Below are positions 8,364 through 15,392 of a DNA stretch of 64,000 bases, one piece after another. The notes under the pieces are model-generated. The model had not been told where the DNA came from. It saw only the letters and a list, made by a program, of their open reading frames with translations, and made no database searches. Source of the DNA: Nocardioides alkalitolerans DSM 16699 (GTDB taxonomy: Bacteria > Actinomycetota > Actinomycetes > Propionibacteriales > Nocardioidaceae). Position 1 is the stretch's first letter, and each line of letters starts with the position of its first letter. Both the position numbers and the translations under genes were made by a program. The stretch is from positions 1,032,562 to 1,096,561 of the forward strand of contig NZ_KE384533.1 of assembly GCF_000426525.1 (NCBI RefSeq). Reading direction: 5' to 3'.

Positions 8364-8425
8364 GGAGCGGGGCGGGGTCACCTGGTGAGACCGGGCCCAC
8401 CGATTTGTCGTCAATCCCTACCGTG

Positions 8426-8437
8426 TTAGTCGGCTAA
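8426..8437. promoter_or_regulatory. TTAG-TCGG-CTAA partial palindrome before the dioxygenase gene
   Basis: TTAG and CTAA flank TCGG in the leader region of the TauD-like gene, near a TACCGT box (8419-8424). The half sites resemble those of actinobacterial DtxR/IdeR boxes, but the match is short. It is reported as a candidate only. Confidence 0.25.
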
Positions 8438-8478
8438 GCGTCGCCCGGCGCTCGCCACCCCGGCTAGGAGGCACCCCC

Positions 8479-9441
8479 GTGACGATCACCGCGCACCGCA
8501 CCGCCCCCCTCGGCTCCTCCGCGGCCGAGCCCGGTCCCCCGGGGATCGAGGTCCGCCGGATCGGTGGACGGATCGGGGCGCGCATCGACGGCGTCCGGCT
8601 GGGCGGCGACCTCCGGGACGCCGAGGTCGCCGCCGTGCGGGAGGCGCTGCTGCGCCACAAGGTCGTGTTCTTCCGCGGCCAGCACCACCTCGACGACGAC
8701 GCCCACGCCGACTTCGCCGAGCGCTTCGGCCCGCTCACCACCGCCCACCCGACGGTCAACACCGGCAGCGCGCGCGTGCTGCGGGTGACCGCCAACAAGG
8801 GCATGGCGGCGAACAGCTGGCACACCGATGTCACCTTCGTCGACCGCGTGCCGGCGATCAGCGTGCTGCGCGGGGTGACCCTGCCGGCGTACGGAGGCAC
8901 GACGGTCTGGGCGAACACCGTGACGGCGTACGACGGCCTGCCCGCCCCGCTGAAGGCCCTCGTCGACGAGCTGTGGGCGGTGCACACGAACTCCTACGAC
9001 TACGCCCAGCGCGACGAGGAGCACGACCAGCCGGACGCCAACTACAGCCGTGACGACTTCACCTCGCAGATCTTCGAGACCCGCCACCCCGTCGTGCGCG
9101 TGCACCCGGAGACGGGGGAGCGCTCGCTCGTGCTCGGCCACTTCGTGAAGCAGTTCGAGGGGTTCAACACCTCCGAGTCCTCCGCGCTGTTCCACCTGCT
9201 CCAGAACCGGGTGACGAAGCTGGAGAACACGGTGCGCTGGAGCTGGGAGCCCGGCGACGTCGCGATGTGGGACAACCGCGCCACCCAGCACTACGCCGTC
9301 GCCGACTTCGACGAGCACCCGCGCGAGATGCGCCGGATCACGGTGGCCGGCGACGTGCCGGTCTCCGTCGACGGGCGGCGCTCCGAGGTGCTCCGCGGCG
9401 ACGCCCGGGCCTACTCGCGGCTGGACGAGCTCATCTCCTGA
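8479..9441 (+). CDS. TauD/TfdA family 2-oxoglutarate dioxygenase
   Basis: The 320-aa enzyme belongs to the Fe(II)/2-oxoglutarate dioxygenases that attack taurine, alkyl sulfates, sulfonates or aryloxyacids. The iron ligands are visible: HTD in NSWHTDVTF (about residues 114-116) and the distal His in TQHYAVADF, followed by the 2-oxoglutarate-binding Arg in MRRITVAG. The start GTG follows a strong AGGAGG ribosome binding site. No sulfonate ABC transporter or desulfonating genes sit beside it, so the substrate is unsettled. The upstream region has promoter-like AT-richer sequence, unlike most genes here. Confidence 0.92.
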   Translation: MTITAHRTAPLGSSAAEPGPPGIEVRRIGGRIGARIDGVRLGGDLRDAEVAAVREALLRHKVVFFRGQHHLDDDAHADFAERFGPLTTAHPTVNTGSARVLRVTANKGMAANSWHTDVTFVDRVPAISVLRGVTLPAYGGTTVWANTVTAYDGLPAPLKALVDELWAVHTNSYDYAQRDEEHDQPDANYSRDDFTSQIFETRHPVVRVHPETGERSLVLGHFVKQFEGFNTSESSALFHLLQNRVTKLENTVRWSWEPGDVAMWDNRATQHYAVADFDEHPREMRRITVAGDVPVSVDGRRSEVLRGDARAYSRLDELIS

Positions 9442-9523
9442 CGCCGCGGAGGGCCCGACGCGCGCGGTGCGCCGGACCCCTCGCGGGTCGGTCGTGCGGG
9501 GACCGTGTGCACGGTCCTGGTGG

Positions 9524-9586
9524 TGTGCGACGTGAATTCAGGTCGCACAGCGGCGGTTTAACCGCTCGAGCGGCGAAACTGCCGCC
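9524..9586. repeat. Palindromic element, family B, short copy
   Basis: An 8-bp inverted repeat (TGTGCGAC and partner, 9524-9549) spans GTGAATTCAG. It is followed by an imperfect palindrome with core ACCGCTCGAGCGGCGAAAC (9552-9586). Both parts match the right half of the longer element at 37052-37149. It lies between the convergent dioxygenase and ABC permease genes and may terminate both. Confidence 0.75.
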
Positions 9587-9612
9587 AGCGCGCCCCCGCC
9601 CCGCCCCGCACC

Positions 9613-10479
9613 TCAGTCCTGCCGGCGCATCGCCCGGATCCCGACGCCGAGCCCGACGAGCGCCACGCCGGCCGCGGCCGCGACGCCCGCCAGGATCGTG
9701 CCGGCCGGCCACGTGCCGGCGAAGAGCGCACGCTCGGCGTCCACGACGTACGTCAGCGGGTTGAGCGCCGACAGCGTGCGCAGCCAGGCCGGGCCGTCGT
9801 CGACCGGCAGCAGCATCCCGGCGAGCAGCAGCACCGGGAACAGGAAGGTCTGCTGCACGGCCCAGAACATCCAGTCGCGGCCCTCGGCGGCGAGCGCGAG
9901 CACGTAGGACAGCGACGCCATCCCGACCGCGAAGACCGCCATGATCGCGAGGCCGACCAGCACGCCGGGCAGGTGCAGCTCGAACGAGAACGGCGTCACC
10001 GCGGCGATGATGATCGCGGACTGCGCGAGCATCGGCACGATCTCCTTCGCCGCGCGACCGAGCAGGAGCGCGGAGCGCCGTACGGGCGCCACCAGCAGCC
10101 GCTCGTGCGACCCGGTCTGCATCTCCAGCAGCAGGTTCGAGCCCACCATCGAGGTGCCCATGAGGCACGACATCGCGACGATCCCGGGCACGAACCACTG
10201 CAGCGCCGAGACGCCGCCGGGGAACGCGCCGTCGGGCAGCAGCGGCGCGAACAGGGCGAGGAAGAACAGCGGCTGGATCATCGAGAACACGACCTGGAAC
10301 GGGTCGCGCGCCAGCGGCCGCATCTCGCGCGTGAACACGGTGACGACGTCGGCGACGACGCCCGTGGGCCGGGTGTACGACGCCCGCGGCGCCGCGGTGG
10401 TCGTGGTGGTGGTCATGGGTGCTCCTGCGGGGGTGGTGGTCGGGTCGGTACGGCGGGTGGTCGCGGCCGGTGTGCTCAC
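9613..10479 (-). CDS. ABC-2 type exporter permease
   Basis: The 288-aa protein has a Thr-rich cytoplasmic lead and about six membrane segments from residue 60 on. It matches the DrrB/ABC-2 permeases, with the conserved stretches VFSMIQPLFFLALFAPL and TGSHERLLVAPVRRSALLLG. It pairs with the ATPase encoded just upstream; their reading frames overlap by 4 nt (GTGA), so the two are co-translated. Export of a drug-like or lipid substrate is inferred from the family. A shorter start at an internal ATG (MTTTTTTAAP) is possible. Confidence 0.9.
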   Translation of the reverse strand: MSTPAATTRRTDPTTTPAGAPMTTTTTTAAPRASYTRPTGVVADVVTVFTREMRPLARDPFQVVFSMIQPLFFLALFAPLLPDGAFPGGVSALQWFVPGIVAMSCLMGTSMVGSNLLLEMQTGSHERLLVAPVRRSALLLGRAAKEIVPMLAQSAIIIAAVTPFSFELHLPGVLVGLAIMAVFAVGMASLSYVLALAAEGRDWMFWAVQQTFLFPVLLLAGMLLPVDDGPAWLRTLSALNPLTYVVDAERALFAGTWPAGTILAGVAAAAGVALVGLGVGIRAMRRQD

Positions 10480-11486
10480 GCGGCCACCTCCTCGGTGGTG
10501 GCGCCGGCGTCGGTCGCGCCCGCCTCGCGCAGGCTGCGTCCGGTGAGGGAGAGGAACACGTCGTCGAGCGTCGGCCGCACGACCTCGAGCCCGGTCACGA
10601 CCAGGCCCGCGGCCTCGAGCCGCCGGACGGCGTCGGCAGCCCAGGTGGTGCCGTCACGGTGGCGCACGACGAGCGCCGGCGCGCCGTCCTGGACGGTGAC
10701 GACGGGGGCCTCGGTGCTGCCCGCGGCGTCGACCTGCCCGCGGGCGGCCTCGGCGTCCGCGGCCGTCGCGAACCCGAGGGTCACGCGCACGCCGAGCCCG
10801 CCCTTGAGGTGCTCGGAGGTGTCGTCGGCGATGATCGCGCCGTGGTCGACGACCACCACCCGCTGGGCCATCGCGTCGGCCTCGTCGAGGTAGTGGGTGG
10901 TGAGCACGATCGTCGTCCCTGCCCGGTGGAGACCGACGATCTGCTCCTGCAGGTGCGCCCGGTTCTGCGGGTCGAGGCCGGTCGACGGTTCGTCCAGGAA
11001 CAGCAGCTCGGGCGCGTGGATCATCCCGAGCGTGATGTCGAGCCGCCGTCGCTGACCGCCCGAGAGGGTCGAGACGGTGCGGTCGACGACGCCGCCGAGG
11101 TCGAGCCCGTCGATGAGCACGTCCGCCCGGGCGCGGGTGTCGGCGGCCGTCATCCCGTAGGCGCGGCCCTGGTTGAGCAGCTCGTCGCGCCCGCGCTGCA
11201 GGTGCCCGGCGCCGTTGCCCTGGCCGACGTACCCGATGTGGCGGCGCACCTCCGCCTGGTGGCGGCCGACGTCGTACCCGGCCACCCGCGCCGTGCCCGA
11301 CGTGGGCGGCAGGAGCGTGGTGAGCATGCGGAGCGTCGTGGACTTGCCGGCGCCGTTCGGGCCGAGGAAGGCGACGAGCTCGCCTGGCTCCACGCGCAGG
11401 TCGAGCGAGCGGACGGCCTCGACGGTCTTCTTCTTGACGCGGAACGTCTTGGTCAGCGACTGGGTCTCGATGATCGGTGTGGTCAT
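10476..11486 (-). CDS. DrrA-type ABC exporter ATPase
   Basis: The 336-aa ATPase shows Walker A GPNGAGKST, signature STLSGGQRRRLDI, Walker B LLFLDEPSTGLD and the His switch TTHYLDEA. The C-terminal 90 residues are the DUF4162 extension typical of daunorubicin-type exporters (DrrA). With the permease overlapping it downstream it forms a two-gene exporter. The ATG at 11486 leaves a 63-bp divergent gap to the WYL regulator, in which an inverted repeat lies. The regulator is the likely controller. Confidence 0.93.
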   Translation of the reverse strand: MTTPIIETQSLTKTFRVKKKTVEAVRSLDLRVEPGELVAFLGPNGAGKSTTLRMLTTLLPPTSGTARVAGYDVGRHQAEVRRHIGYVGQGNGAGHLQRGRDELLNQGRAYGMTAADTRARADVLIDGLDLGGVVDRTVSTLSGGQRRRLDITLGMIHAPELLFLDEPSTGLDPQNRAHLQEQIVGLHRAGTTIVLTTHYLDEADAMAQRVVVVDHGAIIADDTSEHLKGGLGVRVTLGFATAADAEAARGQVDAAGSTEAPVVTVQDGAPALVVRHRDGTTWAADAVRRLEAAGLVVTGLEVVRPTLDDVFLSLTGRSLREAGATDAGATTEEVAA

Positions 11487-11504
11487 GGGGACGACCCTTC
11501 CGGG

Positions 11505-11531
11505 CCTTCCGGTCAGGTTCTGTCCGGAAGG
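11505..11531. promoter_or_regulatory. Inverted repeat between ABC exporter and WYL regulator
   Basis: CCTTCCGG (11505-11512) and CCGGAAGG (11524-11531) form an 8-bp perfect inverted repeat with an 11-bp spacer in the only intergenic space of this divergent pair. It is a candidate operator for the WYL-domain protein. Confidence 0.55.
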
Positions 11532-11536
11532 AGATC

Positions 11537-11542
11537 TAGTCT
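11537..11542 (+). promoter_or_regulatory. -10 box of the WYL regulator gene
   Basis: TAGTCT lies 7 nt before the ATG, and no ribosome binding site is placed correctly. The candidate operator lies just upstream of it. Confidence 0.45.
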
Positions 11543-11549
11543 CGGATCC

Positions 11550-12572
11550 ATGGCCAGCACCAGCTCCCGCATGCTCCGTCTGCTCTCGCTGCTCCAGACC
11601 CACCGGTTCTGGACGGGGCCGGAGCTGTCGGAGCGGCTCGAGGTCTCCGACCGCACGCTGCGGCGCGACGTCGAGCGCCTGCGCGACCTCGGCTACCCGG
11701 TCGACGCGGTGCGCGGGCTCGCCGGCGGCTACCAGCTGCAGGCCGGGGCCGCGCTGCCGCCGCTGCTGCTCGAGGACGAGGAGGCCGTCGCCATCGCGGT
11801 CGGTCTGCGCGCGGCGGCCGGGGGAGGTGTCGCCGGGCTGGAGGTGAGCGCCCTCGGTGCGCTCACGAAGATCGTCTCGGTGATGCCGCCGAAGCTGCGG
11901 CGACGCATGGACGCGGTCTCCACCCAGACCCAGCAGGCGCCCCGTCGCGGGCCCGCGCTCGACGCCGTCGTGCTCACCCGCCTCGCGCAGTGCTGCCGTG
12001 ACGACGAGCGGCTGCGCTTCACGTACGACGCCCGCCGCGCCTCGAGCAGCGGCGCCGCCCTGCCGCGCCGCCACGTCGAGCCCGACGCGCTCGTCACCGT
12101 CGGGCAGCGCTGGTACCTCGTCGCCTGGGACCTCGACCGCCGCGACTGGCGCACCTTCCGCGTCGACCGCATCGCCGACCCGGAGTCGAGCCGGGTCCGG
12201 TTCTCGCCCCGCGCCCTGCCCGACGGGCTCGACGCGCTGGAGTTCGTGCAGCGCAACACGGCCGCGATGCCGCGCCGGTACGACGTGCGCGTCGTCGTCG
12301 AGGCCGACGCCACGACCGTGGCCCGCCACGCCATGACATGGGGCCGGGTCGACGCCGCGGAGCCCGACCCCGTGACCGGCGGGGCACGCTGCCGGGTCTC
12401 GATGTCGGCGGACTGGCTCGACGGACCGTTGTGGCTGCTGGGCGAGATCGGGGCCGACTTCACGGTCGAGTCGCCGCCCGAGCTGGTGGCGGCCCTGCGC
12501 ACGGCCGGGGAGCGGTTCACGCGGGCAGCGGCCCGGTCCGCCCCGCCCAGCGTCGCCCCGCCCGCTGAGTAG
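11550..12572 (+). CDS. HTH-WYL domain transcriptional regulator
   Basis: The 340-aa regulator has an N-terminal HTH_11 winged helix (MLRLLSLLQTHRFWTGPELS, then VSDRTLRRDVERLRDLGYPV, residues 7-50). A central WYL domain follows (the motif region runs GQRWYLVAWDLDRRDWRTFRVDR in the protein, residues about 185-207) and a C-terminal WCX domain. WYL domains bind ligands or nucleic acid and control transporters, DNA damage responses and defence genes. Here it is divergent from an ABC exporter, which is its likely target. The ATG at 11550 is chosen because TAGTCT precedes it by 7 nt. Its stop codon TAG forms part of the -10 box of the next gene. Confidence 0.93.
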   Translation: MASTSSRMLRLLSLLQTHRFWTGPELSERLEVSDRTLRRDVERLRDLGYPVDAVRGLAGGYQLQAGAALPPLLLEDEEAVAIAVGLRAAAGGGVAGLEVSALGALTKIVSVMPPKLRRRMDAVSTQTQQAPRRGPALDAVVLTRLAQCCRDDERLRFTYDARRASSSGAALPRRHVEPDALVTVGQRWYLVAWDLDRRDWRTFRVDRIADPESSRVRFSPRALPDGLDALEFVQRNTAAMPRRYDVRVVVEADATTVARHAMTWGRVDAAEPDPVTGGARCRVSMSADWLDGPLWLLGEIGADFTVESPPELVAALRTAGERFTRAAARSAPPSVAPPAE

Positions 12573-12575
12573 GGT
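12570..12575 (+). promoter_or_regulatory. -10 box of the dipeptidase gene
   Basis: TAGGGT lies 6 nt before the ATG at 12582 and shares its first three bases with the stop codon of the WYL gene. No Shine-Dalgarno sequence is present. Confidence 0.45.
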
Positions 12576-12581
12576 CGTCGC

Positions 12582-13967
12582 ATGTCTGCGCCGACCGACG
12601 ACCGAGCCCTGACGACCGACGACCTGCGTGCCCGCGTGGCCGCCGTCCTGCCCGCCGTGCGCCAGGACCTCGAGGCGCTCGTGCGCATCGAGTCCGTGAG
12701 CGCCGACCCCGCCCGTGCCGGCGAGGTGCAGCGCAGCGCGGAGGCGGTCGCCGCCCTGCTCGAGGCCGAGGGCCTCGACACCCGCATCGTGAGCGCCGAC
12801 GGTGGCGCGCCCGCCGTCATCGCGAGCCGGCCCGCGCCCGAGGGGGCGCCGACCGTGCTGCTCTACGCCCACCACGACGTGCAGCCCGAGGGTGACCACG
12901 CCGCCTGGGCGACGTCGCCGTTCGAGCCCACCGAGGCCGACTCGCCCGCGGGCCCGCGCCTCTTCGGTCGCGGCGCCGCCGACGACAAGGCCGGCGTCGT
13001 GGCCCACCTCGGTGCGCTGCGCGCGCTCGGTGACGACCTCGGCGTGGGCGTCACGGTCTTCGTCGAGGGCGAGGAGGAGGTCGGCTCCGACACCCTGCCG
13101 GCCCTCCTGGCGGCCCACGCCGAGGAGCTGCGCGCCGACGTGATCGTCATCGCCGACTCCACGAACTGGGACATCGGCGTCCCCGCCCTCACCACCAGCC
13201 TCCGCGGCCTGGTGCGCGTCGACGTCGAGGTGCGCACCCTCACCCACGGCGTGCACTCCGGCATGTGGGGCGGTCTCGTGCCCGACGCGCTCATCGCGCT
13301 GAGCCGGCTGATCGCCACGCTCCACGACGACGCCGGCGACGTCGCCGTACCGGGCCTGCACGCCGGGCCCGCGGCCGACGTCGACTACCCCGAGGAGCGG
13401 CTGCGCGCCGAGTCGGGCGTGGCGCCCGGCGTCGAGCTGTTCGGCACGGGCACCGCGGTCGAGCGGCTGTGGACCAAGCCGTCGCTGAGCATCACCGGTC
13501 TCGACGCGCCCCAGGTCGACGGCGCCTCCAACACCCTCGTGCCCGCGGCCCGCGCGAAGATCTCGATGCGCGTCGCCCCGGGCGACACCTGCGAGAGCGC
13601 GCTCGCCGCCCTGCGAGCCCACCTCGAGGCGCACGTGCCGTGGGGCGCGCAGCTCACGGTCACGGTCGTCGACACCGGCGAGGCCACCCAGATCGACGCC
13701 ACGGGCCCGGTGTACGACGTCGCGCGCGCCGCGTTCGCCGAGGCCTGGGACGGCACGGCGCCCGTCGACATGGGCGTCGGCGGCTCCATCCCGTTCATCG
13801 CCGAGTTCCTCGAGGCGTTCCCCGAGGCGGCGGTGCTCGTCACGGGCGTCGAGGACCCCGACACCCGTGCGCACGGCGCCAACGAGGGCCTCCACCTGGC
13901 CGAGTTCGACCGTGTCCTGCTGGCCGAGACCCTGCTGCTCGCGCGCCTCGCCGAGCGCCGGGCCTGA
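12582..13967 (+). CDS. M20 family dipeptidase
   Basis: The 461-aa cytoplasmic metallopeptidase belongs to the M20 dipeptidases of the CNDP type. Zinc-site motifs are clear: YAHHDVQP (about residue 88-95), GRGAADDKAG with the bridging Asp (about 128-137), the catalytic EGEEEVGS (about 163-170), and near the end HGANEG. A dimerisation domain with the conserved LTHGVHSGMWGG lies in between. It should hydrolyse dipeptides or related N-acyl amides. The ATG start has a TAGGGT box 6 nt ahead. The next gene begins 29 bp downstream in the same direction. Confidence 0.94.
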   Translation: MSAPTDDRALTTDDLRARVAAVLPAVRQDLEALVRIESVSADPARAGEVQRSAEAVAALLEAEGLDTRIVSADGGAPAVIASRPAPEGAPTVLLYAHHDVQPEGDHAAWATSPFEPTEADSPAGPRLFGRGAADDKAGVVAHLGALRALGDDLGVGVTVFVEGEEEVGSDTLPALLAAHAEELRADVIVIADSTNWDIGVPALTTSLRGLVRVDVEVRTLTHGVHSGMWGGLVPDALIALSRLIATLHDDAGDVAVPGLHAGPAADVDYPEERLRAESGVAPGVELFGTGTAVERLWTKPSLSITGLDAPQVDGASNTLVPAARAKISMRVAPGDTCESALAALRAHLEAHVPWGAQLTVTVVDTGEATQIDATGPVYDVARAAFAEAWDGTAPVDMGVGGSIPFIAEFLEAFPEAAVLVTGVEDPDTRAHGANEGLHLAEFDRVLLAETLLLARLAERRA

Positions 13968-13996
13968 CGGTCGCGGCGAGACCGACGGGACCCGCG

Positions 13997-15226
13997 GTGC
14001 TGCCCGCCACCACGGCCTTCCTGGCGCAGCACCGCGCCCGCCGGGTCGAGGTGCTCACCGAGCGGCTCGTCGCGACGATCCTCGACGCGAACCCGGGCTA
14101 CGCCCACCGGCCCGTGGTGCCGGTCGACGACCTGCGGGCCTCCTGCCACGACAACGTGACCCGGGTGCTCGAGCTGCTGGCGGTCGAGGTGGGCGCCGAG
14201 GCCGAGGGTGGCTCCGACGGGCCCGACCCGTACGACGCCGCCCGCGCCACCGGCCGGCGGCGCGCCGAGCAGGGACTGCCGCTCGACGACGTGCTCCGCT
14301 CCTTCCGCCTGGGCGGACGGCTGATCTGGCAGGACCTCGTGGAGGAGGCCGCGGACGACGTGGCGGCCGACGACGTGCGCGGCATCGGCACGGCCCTCTG
14401 GGGCGTCGTCGACCAGACCTCGGCGGCGGTCGCCGCGGCCTACCACGCGGTGGAGACCGCCTCGGTGCGCGCGCACGAGCAGCGTCGGACGGCGCTGTGG
14501 GAGGACCTGCTCGCCGGCCGGGGCGTCGACCTCGTCTTCGCCGCCGAGGCCGCGCGCGTGCTCGACCTGCGGGCCACCGCGCCCTGCGTCGTCGTGGTGG
14601 CCGACCCGGCGGTCGACCCCGGCTCCGCCCGGCGGGCCGAGAGCACGCTGACGGCGTCGGGTCGCCCCTCCAGCTGGGTACGGCGCGCGGTCGGCCTCGT
14701 GGGCGTCGTCGACGTGGGCGGACCGGGCGGCCACGTCGCGGCCGGCGACGTCGTCGCGGCCCCCGACCTCGGTACGGCGCTGCGCCTGCTCGGCCCGGGC
14801 ACGGTGGGCGTCTCGCCGGTCTGCGCGGGCTTCGCCGAGGTGGAGGGCGCGTTCCGGCACGCGCTGGCGGCCCAGCAGGTCGGCCGCAGCCGGGGCGCCG
14901 ACGTCGTGGCCTTCGACGACGTGCTGCCCGACGCCCTCGTGCTGGCCTCGCCCGACATCGCGCTGCGGCTGGAGCGGCGGTGGCTCGGGCCGCTCCTCGA
15001 CCTGCCCGCCGACGAGGGCCGCGCCCTGCTCGAGACGCTCGAGGTGTGGGTGCGTATGGGCGGGTCGACCACCGCGACGGCCCAGGCGCTGCCGTGCCAC
15101 CGGAACACGGTGCTCAACCGGCTGCGCCGGATCCGGCAGGTCACCGGCGGCGTCGTGGGCGCCGCGACGCCCCCGGTGGAGCTCGGGCTGGCGCTGGCGG
15201 CCTACCGCCTGCGTGCCCTGGGCTGA
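13997..15226 (+). CDS. PucR/CdaR-type transcriptional regulator
   Basis: The 409-aa protein has three parts. The N-terminal 150 residues match the RsbRD-like/PucR input domain (LPLDDVLRSFRLGGRLIWQD). A central GGDEF-like region follows. The C-terminal PucR HTH_30 domain runs LLETLEVWVRMGGSTTATAQ, then LPCHRNTVLNRLRRIRQVTG. Regulators of this type control purine, sugar-acid and amino-acid use. The molybdenum hydroxylase genes directly downstream are a reasonable target. The GTG start at 13997 is the first plausible start in frame after the dipeptidase stop; the precise start is uncertain. Confidence 0.85.
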   Translation: MLPATTAFLAQHRARRVEVLTERLVATILDANPGYAHRPVVPVDDLRASCHDNVTRVLELLAVEVGAEAEGGSDGPDPYDAARATGRRRAEQGLPLDDVLRSFRLGGRLIWQDLVEEAADDVAADDVRGIGTALWGVVDQTSAAVAAAYHAVETASVRAHEQRRTALWEDLLAGRGVDLVFAAEAARVLDLRATAPCVVVVADPAVDPGSARRAESTLTASGRPSSWVRRAVGLVGVVDVGGPGGHVAAGDVVAAPDLGTALRLLGPGTVGVSPVCAGFAEVEGAFRHALAAQQVGRSRGADVVAFDDVLPDALVLASPDIALRLERRWLGPLLDLPADEGRALLETLEVWVRMGGSTTATAQALPCHRNTVLNRLRRIRQVTGGVVGAATPPVELGLALAAYRLRALG

Positions 15227-15271
15227 TCCCGGCACTGCGTGCCGTGCTGGAGGTTACTGTGCAGATTGCCC

Positions 15272-15287
15272 AGTGATCCCCGTCACA
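15272..15287. promoter_or_regulatory. Crp-type palindrome before the molybdenum hydroxylase genes
   Basis: The sequence AGTGA-N6-TCACA matches the actinobacterial Crp/GlxR consensus TGTGA-N6-TCACA in nine of ten defined bases. It lies about 105 bp before the start of the large subunit gene. The crp gene is in this window at 37215. Confidence 0.45.
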
Positions 15288-15392
15288 TCATGGGCACGTG
15301 CGCGTTGGGGTCCGGGTGTCGTGACTGCCACTGTGGAGCGCGGGAGGGAGTGACCGATCCGGCTCCGTCCGGCCGACGCTCTCGGAGGAACA

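Noticed and set aside
10476..13895. 1139-codon open frame on the minus strand
   Set aside because: Only the part from 11486 down encodes the ABC ATPase. The rest is antisense to the WYL and dipeptidase genes, is low-complexity, and shows no family motifs.
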